The notes below the pieces were generated by a model, which was not told where the DNA came from, did no database searches, and saw only the letters and a program-made list of their open reading frames with translations. Below, piece after piece: positions 11,888 to 22,100 of a DNA stretch of 64,000 nucleotides. How positions within the stretch are numbered: the first letter of the stretch is position 1; every line of letters begins with the position of its first letter. This DNA comes from Pectinophora gossypiella (taxonomy: Eukaryota > Arthropoda > Insecta > Lepidoptera > Gelechiidae): assembly GCF_024362695.1 (NCBI RefSeq), contig NC_065404.1, forward strand, positions 5,868,604-5,932,603. The letters run 5' to 3'. A program made the translations under genes and the position numbers.

Positions 11888-12194
11888 ACAGGGAATAAGG
11901 GTACTGAGGGGGATAGTTCAGACCATGATTCTAAGTTAATATCAAGTGGAATTTTCCGTCGCAAAATTCTTTTTTTATTATTATTTTCTATTCTATACAA
12001 AAGTATAGAACTCAGATTCATGGTCTGAATCATCCGTCAAAGTTTTCGTTACGATGTTACTAACACCCATACATACCCGTATAGCTACCTGTAAGTATTT
12101 GTACATGGTATAAGTGATATCATAACAAATACTGACGAGGTTGATTCGGCTCATGATGCTGAGTTAATATCAAGTACTTAACACCCTATATACA
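11888..12194. mobile_element. MITE-1 copies 5 and 6
   Basis: Copy 5 runs 11888-12070 (ACAGGGAATAAGGGTACTGA to GATGTTACTAACACCC). A shortened copy 6 follows at 12110-12194, where the middle has been deleted so that TTAATATCAAGTA joins the right end CTTAACACCCTATA. Confidence 0.65.
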
Positions 12195-13530
12195 TTTTGT
12201 TGGTGGCGCGACCGTGATGGCGACCGAGAATACTACTGTGGAGTGAAGTATTTCAGTGTTGTGTTAGGTAACTAGTTGCACATGTATGACGGCGCTGTAG
12301 CGCAGGTATAATGAATGTTTAATTCCACCGTAAACAATACTCAAATATTACACTCGGCAACTGCAACTAACTTTTTGTGCACGAATTATTATGGAAATTA
12401 ACCTCGTGCTCGTAATGTTGGTGGTGTTGTTAGATACGTATTTTTGTTACTTACTTGTTGTGTTCTAAAGTTAGTGTCAGCAACCGAACTAAGAATTAAG
12501 TTTATTGTTTTGCAATACCATTTAATATCCCATATATTCCATTATGCTATCCGTATATAAAGAAATATTATATTCTATTATTTTTTTCGGATTTATTCAA
12601 AACGTCTAAAAGTTATTTTATTTTATTAGAGTACTATCACAAAAATAGGATAAGTACTTCTAAATATATATCACATTTAATTATCATTTGTAAGAATTAT
12701 GAGTCATCATCATCAATTTAAGAGCCACGCTCTTTTCGGAATTATGAGTGTTTTAAAAATAAAATATAAATATTTTAAAAATATATGTGTAATTCGGGCT
12801 CTGTCAACCATGTTATCTATTACGACAGTGAGTTTATGCATGTATGTAAACGTGATAAAAAAATATAAGTACGAAAAATTACAAATATGGTTTTCCTCTT
12901 TTCACAGGGTCCGCTTACAAAACCTGAAGATTTGACAGGTCCGGTTTTTTTTACAGAATCGACTACCAATCTGACCTACTAAGCCAAGAAAGTAAAACCA
13001 GGCCAATATAGGTTAGGTCACACGCACGCATTTCGGGAATATGGGTTTTTTTACGACATTTTTCAGAGGAAAAGTAAATTAAAATAAACTACGATAAAGT
13101 AATAGACCGCAGGCTAAACCGGGTTCGTACAAAATAAACGTTAAGTACAAATGTTTACATTGGAAGGAGCACGAAGTTACATCTTGAATACACATTTACA
13201 TTGCAAACAAAACTTAGTTTGCATTATACAGAGAGCAAGCTCGCAACAAGAGGGCTCTTAATACAATAACATTGGAGTTCATCTCAAGAAACCTACTCAA
13301 GCATGTAATGGGGAAGTAATGAGAAATGTCCTTTGTTTAATATTACCTACTTGCTAAAGTTTTATTTCATAAAATGAAATTCAACTTTTTACTTGAAATA
13401 AAAAGTTTGGGGAAAACTACGGAGCATAAACTATTTACGTCAAAGAAAACAAACTCGGTTCAAACAAGGATGAAAGTTCAGCGTACAAAAATGCGGCAAA
13501 CATAGAAGTAGAATGGAAAGTGGGGAGTCA
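12195..13530. other. No gene seen
   Basis: AT-rich sequence with no convincing exon. TCATCAATTTAAGAGCCACG near 12708 is the same SINE/LINE-type scrap found inverted near 45805 and, diverged, near 30785. Confidence 0.5.
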
Positions 13531-13537
13531 TTCTTAC

Positions 13538-13594
13538 CGCTCGTCCTTGGGCCGAGGCAAACAGTGCCAAGAGCACTAGCGAACACGTCAACAT
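13538..13594 (-). CDS. Signal-peptide first exon of an unidentified secreted protein
   Basis: The ATG at 13592-13594 opens MLTCSLVLLALFASAQGRA, a textbook signal peptide: a hydrophobic core with an ASA-Q cleavage region. The frame runs straight into the donor GCG|GTAAGA at 13537-13532. The DNA just upstream on the minus strand (13600-13730) is unusually GC- and CpG-rich for this window, as expected of a 5' UTR or promoter. The following exon, further left, was not identified. The LDLa-like exon at 4784-4985 is the only candidate in the right direction. The protein family is unknown. Confidence 0.5.
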
Positions 13595-13739
13595 TTCGTA
13601 GCCGCGTAGCAAACTGGCGGCACGGCCTAGCGGGCGGTCTACGCGGCCGCTATACCAAGACTGCCGCAAGCCACGAGCGCTGCTACGGCGTAGCGCGCCG
13701 CGCCGCCCTACCTCGGACCTTCCATATTATGTAAACAAA

Positions 13740-15289
13740 GTATTTGACAACTAAGGAAAGTAACGATCCAATATTTCAATAATTTGTTTAGATTATACCA
13801 AGGTCGGGGAACGTCATCTTTAATTTAATTCATATTGGAAACTTTCCAATACATTTCCATATTTCTCGAATACACGCGCCAATTTTTTGTCTTTAAAAAT
13901 ACAGATGAGAATTTTATGAAAGGACTTATCCGTATTTGTCCTTGGACTACATCCGATACTAAAAAGCCTAGTCTCCTATACTTCCTGCACTTATATGATA
14001 CCAAGTCATTTAGAATGAAAAACATTTTCCGTAGACGATTAGCCTATTTGAGTAAGTCTAATTGGGCAATTGACCTACTGACTAAATTGTGAAGGCCTTT
14101 TAACCGTACCGCGTCTATTTAGATGCTACAGACATCCCATTTTGGAGCAACTTCAATTAATTCTACAGAACGGAAGGTAAACTGTATATAACGATTAAAT
14201 TAAATACTAAAATACATACATACATAATACATTTTTTAGATAGACAAATCGAATACGCAATGACACTAACGCAGATTAAAAACAAACTGTCTCATTATAA
14301 AAAATAAGCATAAATTTCGAAACATCGCATCTATGACTTGACAAAAGTAATGATATCTCATCTCAAGTTCGTAGCTAATAAAAAATAAATTAGTTGATAA
14401 CAAAGTCCTTACGCGTGTATGTATGTCGTCTTTGTTACACAAAACTGCGTCTTGTCAAGTTTCACTTACTTATGTAGTTAAAATTGAAATTAGCACCGAT
14501 TTTAACATTTTAAAACAACTCTCCAGGTGAGATAGCAAAATAAAATACGTAATTAATATACCTCCTAATACTTGCCAAGTCAGAGTGAGTAACAAAAATA
14601 ACATACACACATAAGGACCTGGTTTTCAGTTAAATCAGATTTCTCTTTAGCTGCGAACTTGGCTTTCTTTCACATTTTGGGCGATCAATCAATCATCGAA
14701 TTCTGTTCCAAGTAAAGCAAATTCTGTTTTAAAATAGTTTTTGCCTCGTTCTTTCTAAACACTGTTCATAACAGGAAACAAAAAATATAAATACCTGCTA
14801 CCTGTCCCAACGAGAACAACAAAACAACGTTCAGTTAAGACCACATTTCCGTGTATAACTTTTTGAATTAATTTGAGAGTTTTTTTTTTTCAGAGCACGA
14901 GCCCTGAACACATTTTCGATGAAAGAATTTTAAATTACTACGCAATTCGCAGTTCCGGATTTATTAATCAGATACCACGAAAAGTAAAATAAATAAAGAA
15001 AAAATAATATTTAACGTTCATTTAACGTACCTAGAGTATCATTAGATTTTAGAAAGACTCTACCCAGTGCAATGCCTAATGGTGACGATTCTGAGAAACA
15101 AACTTAATTTCACTTTAGTCTGACAGTTCTAAAAATAGTGCCGTCTCTCACTTACTCAAAGTGTATAAGACAGTGATAAAGCTACTTTAAGAACTGTCGA
15201 ACTACATTAAAATTTAGTTGGTATCTGTAGGACCATGAATATCTTAATATACTTAACACAAATCACCTTGCTTAAAACAATCTATCTTC
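13740..15289. other. No gene seen
   Basis: No exon, RNA gene or recognisable repeat was found. The short frames here are AT-rich and lack splice or family support. Confidence 0.5.
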
Positions 15290-15551
15290 TTCTATCGTGT
15301 GCGTTGTGAGGTGGATTACCAACTATTGAACCGCCAAAGGCCCCTGACATGGCTCATGTAACGACTACTAACTTGCATCAGTTACCGCGACCCACGGATT
15401 AACGTGCCTTCCGAAGCACGGAACATCTTACTTTCGGACAATCAGGTGATCAGTCTGTAATGTCCTAACCAAACTAGGCATCACAAAGTGATTTTCGAGA
15501 TATTTCCCCACCGGGATTTGAACCCGGGATCGTGAGCCGAACGCTCAAAGC
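15290..15551 (-). mobile_element. SINE-B, nearly full length
   Basis: Minus-strand copy from TCTTCTATCGTGTGCGTTGT to a tRNA-like head near 15510-15545 (complement of the B box, GGGATTTGAACCCGGGATCG). It lies directly beside the repeat into which the BEL element is inserted. Confidence 0.75.
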
Positions 15552-15726
15552 ACTGTGCTGTTCTGGGAGCAAATAAAAACAAAACACGTTCAGCTGCTTG
15601 TTTTCCCGGATATGTCGTAAAATCCGACAGAGGGATTGTGTCCTCTAACATGCTGGACTAATGTTATGGGCGATAGGCTGATCCCTTATCACCATAAGGT
15701 TCATCATATCCAGCTTACATACTTAG
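15552..15726 (+). repeat. Repeat-D, left half, split by BEL insertion
   Basis: Repeat-D reads from GTTCTGGGAGCAAATAAAAA through CAGCTGCTTGTTTTCCCGG and GGGCGATAGGCTGATCCC. It is interrupted at CTTAG, and the right half continues at 24260-24350. Uninterrupted copies are at 50290-50585 (plus) and 44098-44345 (minus). Confidence 0.85.
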
Positions 15727-16516
15727 TGTCGCGCACAGCGCGAGTTGCCATGTAAAAATATTTCCACTTAGAAGGTGAGTCTTTTTGGCGCCAACTGTCA
15801 GTCGTTAGCAAATTGACGGCTAGTTAAAAACTGCAGCCCAGGGAGGCAAAAAGGCGAGGACCTGGAGAGGGTGAGTCAGCTACCTCTTGTAAGTCCTTTT
15901 TATACTATATATGTGATGTGTCGACTGGTATTCATATGGTGTGGAAATATGATGAGACTGTATTATCGTAGCAGTAAATTTCCATAAATGGTGTCCAATA
16001 AAACGCTAGTACAATGTACTTTGAGTAGTGTCTTAGACATGGGGGCGTAGAAATTGGACGGGAGCGAGTATCTCTCGCCCCTAGCGACAGTCGACTATTA
16101 GTTGGAGAAACCGTGGCGGAACTATGGGGAAGGTGGAGGTTCCCGGGGGACCAAAGGTCCCCTGTCCGGCGGGTGCCAGATATTGATCAAGGCTAGCTGT
16201 ACGACCAGAAGCTTGTGATCTAGGGTGAACAGGAAGAGCGAGACTTAGCGGCAAGGCCACCTGTAACACATTAGTAAGGCACCCGGGTATATGCGATTAC
16301 TCAGACCGGAGCGAGTCGACTGTATTGTCCGGCCTGACCGATGGCAATAAACATGTGAGAGTAAATATCTTGTTAATGCAATAACAGTCGATTCATGATT
16401 CCATACCATGTAATGCAAGGTATAACCTAATTACTCTAGTTTTAACTTTGTTGCTCAACCCAACGTTTTTAGACTTGAACCCAAGGCTATTATCAATATC
16501 TAAAAAGGGGGCGACA
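15727..16516 (+). repeat. 5' LTR
   Basis: 790 bp with TGTCGC/GCGACA ends. A TATA-like stretch (TTTTTATACTATATATG) lies near 15897-15913, with AATAAA signals near 15996 and 16345. Both are plausible promoter and polyadenylation sites. The 62-codon minus frame at 16081-16269 is repeated exactly in the 3' LTR and is not a gene. Confidence 0.97.
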
Positions 16517-16520
16517 AATT

Positions 16521-16538
16521 TGGTGGAGATGCTGGGAT
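16521..16538 (+). promoter_or_regulatory. Primer binding site, tRNA-Ala-like
   Basis: TGGTGGAGATGCTGGGAT begins four bases after the 5' LTR. Its first twelve bases are complementary to a 3' end GCATCTCCACCA, which matches insect tRNA-Ala acceptor ends as I remember them. Confidence 0.75.
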
Positions 16539-18014
16539 CATATATGCATCAGGTACACTTTTCCGGTAGAAAAGTGTAATAATAATCATATATCATTGTT
16601 ATTATCCCAAATATGATATGAATGTTATTCTATTTTACTAGGCTTTTTTGAGCACCCTGGGTGATCAAACCAGGCCGTATATTATGATTGAAGAATGTAT
16701 TACGCATCTTGGACTTGCCGAGAAATATACATTATTTTGTGTTATAAAAGGAATATTTAACATTTATCAAGCTGGTTAACCTTGTGTTTTATTTTAATTA
16801 TTAATTGTTAAAATTTATCCTTTTTATTATTATGAGTTGGTGGCTATGTCTGGTATAGTTCCAACACCCCCATACACTATGCGACTTTTACGTCGGGTCG
16901 GACAGTGTAAAGCGGCTTTCATACATTATAGAATATAAGATCAAAGTCTATGGTTGTATACGTTTAAAAAATAGAAATATTTAATTTGTAATGGAGCTAG
17001 GACATGGAAAATCTAATGGATTTCATATTACTGTGGTGAGATAAAAAATTGTAAATTGATATTTTTACGTAATTTATGTAAAACAAATAAATATTATTTT
17101 GGCGTAATATTTATCTATGGTCAATTTATTTATTTTTTGTGTTGATTAGATTGGCTAGCTTGGTAGTCCTGCTCGTTCGCAAATATTTCCGCTTCCGGAA
17201 AAATTTTCACAACGGTGACGGCGTGCCTTCATTGACTTTGTTGGAAGTTACTTTGTTTGTTTATTGTATTGTGGAAATAGAGAGTGTTGAGTGGTGAATT
17301 TCAGCATTGAACTATATAAAAGGACGATTCATCTGAAAATCGTGGAATAAAATAAGCATATCAGGTAAGTGATTAGATTTTTTGGTCCAACAAGAAAGCC
17401 GCTGGCTTCGCGCGCAGCGAACCACGTCGTTATCAGTTGGTTACCTTAAAGTTATGACAATTTTTTCCGCATTTGTACATCATCAACATAATCGTTATAT
17501 TTATTTTAGTTGACATCGATACAAACAAAGGGAAAAGTGAATCAAGGCTCCGATAAAGGGAACAAAACCGCGAGACCAAGTAAGTAAACCGGACGATTTG
17601 TACCTAAATACTTCTAATAATAGGAATTAATATTTGTGTTAAGTGTTCTTAATATACAAATAATAAATACAGTAGCACCCGGCTATAATATGTCGGACGT
17701 TAACATTTCTACTAGTATTGGAAACCATTACAAGAACGCTGAAATAATACATACTTACCACGAATTTTGCTATGTTCCCACGCGTTCCTATCGAATCGAG
17801 ATTATTCATCGAAAACTCGTGGTTGCAATTGTCATTGTAACAAAAACTTATTTACTTAATTGTCATGATAACGATCTTATTAGAACCAATGGCAATTAGC
17901 GCCTATTGGAATTTATACTTTTAATTGTCACGTATTATGTACGAAGTTAGTACAAAGTGAAATAGCAATCACTGCATTAGTAACTTTAGATCATACTAAT
18001 TTCAGAAATTCAAA
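16539..18014 (+). other. BEL 5' leader with intron-like signals
   Basis: About 1.5 kb lies between the primer site and the gag ATG. A strong donor, ATCAG|GTAAGT, sits at 17365. A pyrimidine-containing acceptor, TAATTTCAG, ends at 18005, nine bases before the ATG. Splicing these would remove about 640 nt including several upstream ATGs, for example the 87-codon frame at 17636-17899. A second possible donor is near 17580 (CCAAGTAAGT). Confidence 0.5.
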
Positions 18015-19163
18015 ATGGAAGACATTTTGTTACGGAGAATAAATCTGCGAAGAGAGGCTTTGCGATCGGTTTATGACCCCGCAAAGGAAAAGTACGACGC
18101 CGGCAATTTAAATGTGGCGGAAGCATCCGTTATAAAAAGGCAGCTTCTTAGTTTGATATCAACTTTAGATGCTGAAATTAAAACTTACACCGAAAAATCG
18201 TCTATTCACAACGTTGAAGTGGTGGATACCGCATTATTAACGCAAATAGAGGCGGAAGGCCTTGCCACACTGCTCGATCACTCATTGCAAATAACGATGG
18301 AGCAGGAAGCAGTGACTAACGATACGGCGACTGACTCCCTGACTACTGCCAGGCTACCTAAGCTCCAGCTTCCGATATTTTCTGGGGACAAGCTGAAGTG
18401 GACAGAGTTTTGGGACCGTTTTCGTGCAAATATTCATGATAGAAATATTGGGGAAGCTGATAAGTTGTCATATCTGCTCAGTTGTCTAACGGGGGAGGCA
18501 TTGGAGGCTGTCTCCGGTCTGTCAACTTCGAATGAGAATTACACTATTGCCATTGAGGCTCTTCAAAGAAGATTCGGATCTAAGGATACCATTGTAGATG
18601 CTCACTACACGGAGTTGTGCAATCTTAAAAGGGCCACAGATGATAGTAAAAGTTGTCGGACAACCCTCAATGAGATTGAAAGAAACATTAGAGTACTAGA
18701 AACACTGGGAGAGCCATCAAACGGAAATCATCTTCGAGCTATGGTATTGCGGAAGTTTCCTGACCGTGTGGTCCATGAACTACATCTTATTGGCACTGAC
18801 AATTCAATGACTGACATCAGGGCTGGTTTGCACAAGATTATTACTGCCATGGAAAAATCTGTTGCGGTGCTGGCAGATTCTCAGGTCTCATTTAACAATC
18901 CTGGCTCCACTACCGAAGCTCTACATGTACGTGCAGAGAATACTATGCCAAAACAAAAAACTGAATTTCTCATGAATCAACACAAGAGAAAGGGACAACC
19001 TATCAACTATGGACATAAGGCGAAAAAATCCAAAAGGCCTTGCCTCTTTTGTCAACTTTCGAACCATGTCAGTGCTGACTGTAAACGAGTTAATACCGTG
19101 GAAGCCCGAAAAAGGAAATTACAAGGACGTTGTTTAAAATGTTTACGGCGAAACCATAAGTGA
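18015..19163 (+). CDS. gag: BEL/Pao Gag-like polyprotein segment
   Basis: 382 codons from ATG to the TGA at 19161-19163. Residues 1-110 are charged and partly helical. From about residue 113 (LPKLQLPIFSG, then WTEFWDRF) to about 230 lies the DUF1759-type Gag core typical of BEL/Pao. A zinc knuckle of the form C-x2-C-x4-H-x4-C starts near residue 344 (CLFCQLSNH). A second knuckle begins near residue 373 (CLKCLRRNH), but the TGA falls before its last cysteine. The frame continues uninterrupted into Pol, with a third knuckle just beyond. Gag packages the element RNA into cytoplasmic particles (family knowledge). Confidence 0.92.
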   Translation: MEDILLRRINLRREALRSVYDPAKEKYDAGNLNVAEASVIKRQLLSLISTLDAEIKTYTEKSSIHNVEVVDTALLTQIEAEGLATLLDHSLQITMEQEAVTNDTATDSLTTARLPKLQLPIFSGDKLKWTEFWDRFRANIHDRNIGEADKLSYLLSCLTGEALEAVSGLSTSNENYTIAIEALQRRFGSKDTIVDAHYTELCNLKRATDDSKSCRTTLNEIERNIRVLETLGEPSNGNHLRAMVLRKFPDRVVHELHLIGTDNSMTDIRAGLHKIITAMEKSVAVLADSQVSFNNPGSTTEALHVRAENTMPKQKTEFLMNQHKRKGQPINYGHKAKKSKRPCLFCQLSNHVSADCKRVNTVEARKRKLQGRCLKCLRRNHK

Positions 19164-22100
19164 ACAGTAGATTGCAAACGCAAGATAAGTTGTTTCCGTT
19201 GTAAAGGACCTCATTTCCAAATGCTGTGCCCGGAAATAAAAGGTGATCAAACTCTGTCTGGTGCCGATAATGTTAACACTTCATGTCAAGTTGCTAATGG
19301 TTTTACATTTTTACAGACAGCAGTGGCAAAGATCAGAGGCACTAATGATGTAGAAGGTAGCAGCAAGGTCGGCAGGATTCTTCTAGACAGTGGCAGCCAA
19401 AGAAGTTATGTGACAAAGAAACTTGCAGATGTACTTAAGCTGCAAACCGTCAATACTGATCTCTTGCTGATATATACCTTTGGAGCATCAACCCCTCATG
19501 AGACATCTAGCCCATCTTCTGAAATAATAGTAGACACCAAACGAGGGATAAGTCAAAAGATAAATGTAAACATAGTGCCTCACATCACAGATCGGGTTCC
19601 AATAGCTACAGTCAATGATAGTCGAGTTGATATATTTGCAGATGATGAATCAGCTGGTGAGGGCATAGACCTTCTCATCGGTAATGACTTCTATAGTTCA
19701 TTCATGCGGGAAAGAAAAATCAAGATGTCTGAGAATTTATATCTGATAGATACCGACTTTGGATATGTTCTTTCCGGAAATGTCAGTTCATATGATAATG
19801 ATAATATTTTGTCTATAAATACTTACTGTCAGTGTCACACACCCAGTTGCCCATACTTCACTGAGCCGGACTTGCCGTTAAGGAATATTGACATCCGATT
19901 CTTATGGTCGCTGGAAAATATTGGGATTACGGACTCTCCAAAAGCCACTCGTCATGAAGAAGCTGTACAAAAGTTTAATGAGACAGTGCAATATAAAAAT
20001 GGTAGATATGAGGTCAAATGGCCTAGGATCCAATATCCACCAGACTTGCCATCAAATTTTGGCTTGGCTTTGGGGAGACTGAAGAGTCTTATGAGAAGGC
20101 TAGACGAAGACTCCCTGAGGGAATACAACAATATCTTGAAAGAGCAATTAGATCTGGGAATTATAGAAGCTGTACCATCATTTGATAATGGTGACACGAA
20201 CCGGTCTGTGCACTATCTGCCACATCACATAATAAGGCAAAAGGGCAAACGAGGAAGAATTGTTTATGATGCATCAGCAAAAATACCTGGACACAAAAGC
20301 TTAAATGAGTGTCTATATAGTGGTCCTTATATGCTAGAAGATCTAACAGCACTTCTTCTCAAATTTCGAACCAGGAAGATAGGCATTACTGCTGACGTAG
20401 AAAAGGCTTTCTTACAAGTGGGATTGCATAAAGATGACAGGGATGTCACACGATTTCTGTGGGTAAAAGATGCGAATGAAGAACCAACTGGCGATAACCT
20501 GGTATGCTTTCGGTTCTGTAGAATACCCTTCGGAATAATAGGAAGCCCTTTCCTACTCACAGCCACAATAAAACACCACATGATTCAATCAGATGACGAG
20601 ATAATAAGGTCAGTGGCTGATAAATGTTATGTGGATAATTTGGTCACAGGAGCCGACACACTGGAGGAGGCCATGGAGATCTACGAAAAAGTAAGAACTT
20701 CTTTCAATCAGCTATCGATGAACATCAGGGACTGGACTTCAAACAGCAAAGAGTTTTTAGAATCTACTCCATCTATACATCAATACAATCAGTCGATGGA
20801 AGTGAAAGTTCTTGGTCTAGCATGGGACATAGACAGTGACAAGCTAAAATTAAACTGGACTGAGAGCCACCTGACTCAAGACTCAATAGATACAAAAAGG
20901 AAAGTTTTACGAGCTTTAGCCAGAATCTATGATCCATGTGGGTTCGTGTGTCCACTTGTGCTTCCCATGAAATTACTCTTTCAGAAGATTTGTGAGCAAA
21001 AATGTAAATGGGACAGCATATTACCTGAAGATATTACACAATCACTGAAGCAAATCCTGGTCAAGCTCAAGGACATCACGACGGTAAAAGTTTCTAGACA
21101 TCTCGGAGCTATACCATCAGACGCATCCGCGATATATGAACTACATGGATTTTCAGATGCATCAAAAGATTCGTTTGCTGCGGTAGTGTACTTGAAAGTC
21201 ATAAGAATAGGAGGAAGTTCAGTATCTTTCGTGATGGCGAAGTCGCATGTGGCACAAAGTAAAGACAAGAAAGAAAAGTGTGTGAATATTCCAAGACTGG
21301 AGCTACTTGGGTTCTTGATTACGAGCAGGTTGTTGAAGTATGTAAAGGTAAACATAGGCGTACACATACATAAGGAATTTTTATGGACAGACAGCCTTGT
21401 CGTACTTAGCTGGATGCGGTCAGATAAACTGCTCCCACCGTTTGTGTCAAATAGAGTCGAGGAGGTCAAAAAGAATTTACCAGAAGCAGTATGGTACTAT
21501 ATAAATACCAAATCGAACCCTGCTGATCTCGCTACGCGACCGGAAAACTGGGAACACAAAAAGGAGTTGTGGTTCAATGGCCCAGAGTTCTTGAAGTTAG
21601 ACGAAAGCTACTGGCCTAAAGACCGTCTTTATGACAGCCATCACAACACTCTTCTCTCTGTTGGGGAGGGTCTAGTTCAGAGTCCAGGTGAGCAAATAAT
21701 AGATACAACGAAAAGCTCTGAACAAGAACAACCCAACCAGGACTTGACTGAACTAGATGCACCACCACAAGAAGTTGAGGCAACAAATGAACTCATGTCA
21801 AAAATTAAAAAATTGCAAAGTGAATGTTTTGCTGAAGAGTTAGAGGGAAAAAGGACTCATTTAGTCAGAAACTTGGAATTATTTGTGGATGTTGATGGTA
21901 TACTTAGAACAAGGGGTCGAATGGGTAATACAACGTGGAGCTATGACATGAAGCATCCCATACTTTTGCCTAAAGACGCAGAGCTCACGAGGATGATAAT
22001 CAAGGAAGCTCATGAAAGTAATTATCACGTTGGAGCCCCTCACACACTCAGCATTCTTCGAAAGAAATATTGGATACCACAAGGGAAGGCCCAGGTGTTG

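Noticed and set aside
16081..16269. 62-codon minus frame, repeated at 23824-24012
   Set aside because: Identical in both LTRs only because the LTRs are identical; no codon signature or family match.
19161..19240. Programmed frameshift between Gag and Pol
   Set aside because: Both lie in the same frame, so a shift is not needed; the only barrier is one TGA.
20628..20639. YVDN in place of YVDD as a sign of a dead reverse transcriptase
   Set aside because: As I recall, YVDN is found in many BEL/Pao elements, and the rest of Pol is intact.
20981..21469. 162-codon minus frame inside pol
   Set aside because: A shadow of the pol reading frame on the opposite strand.
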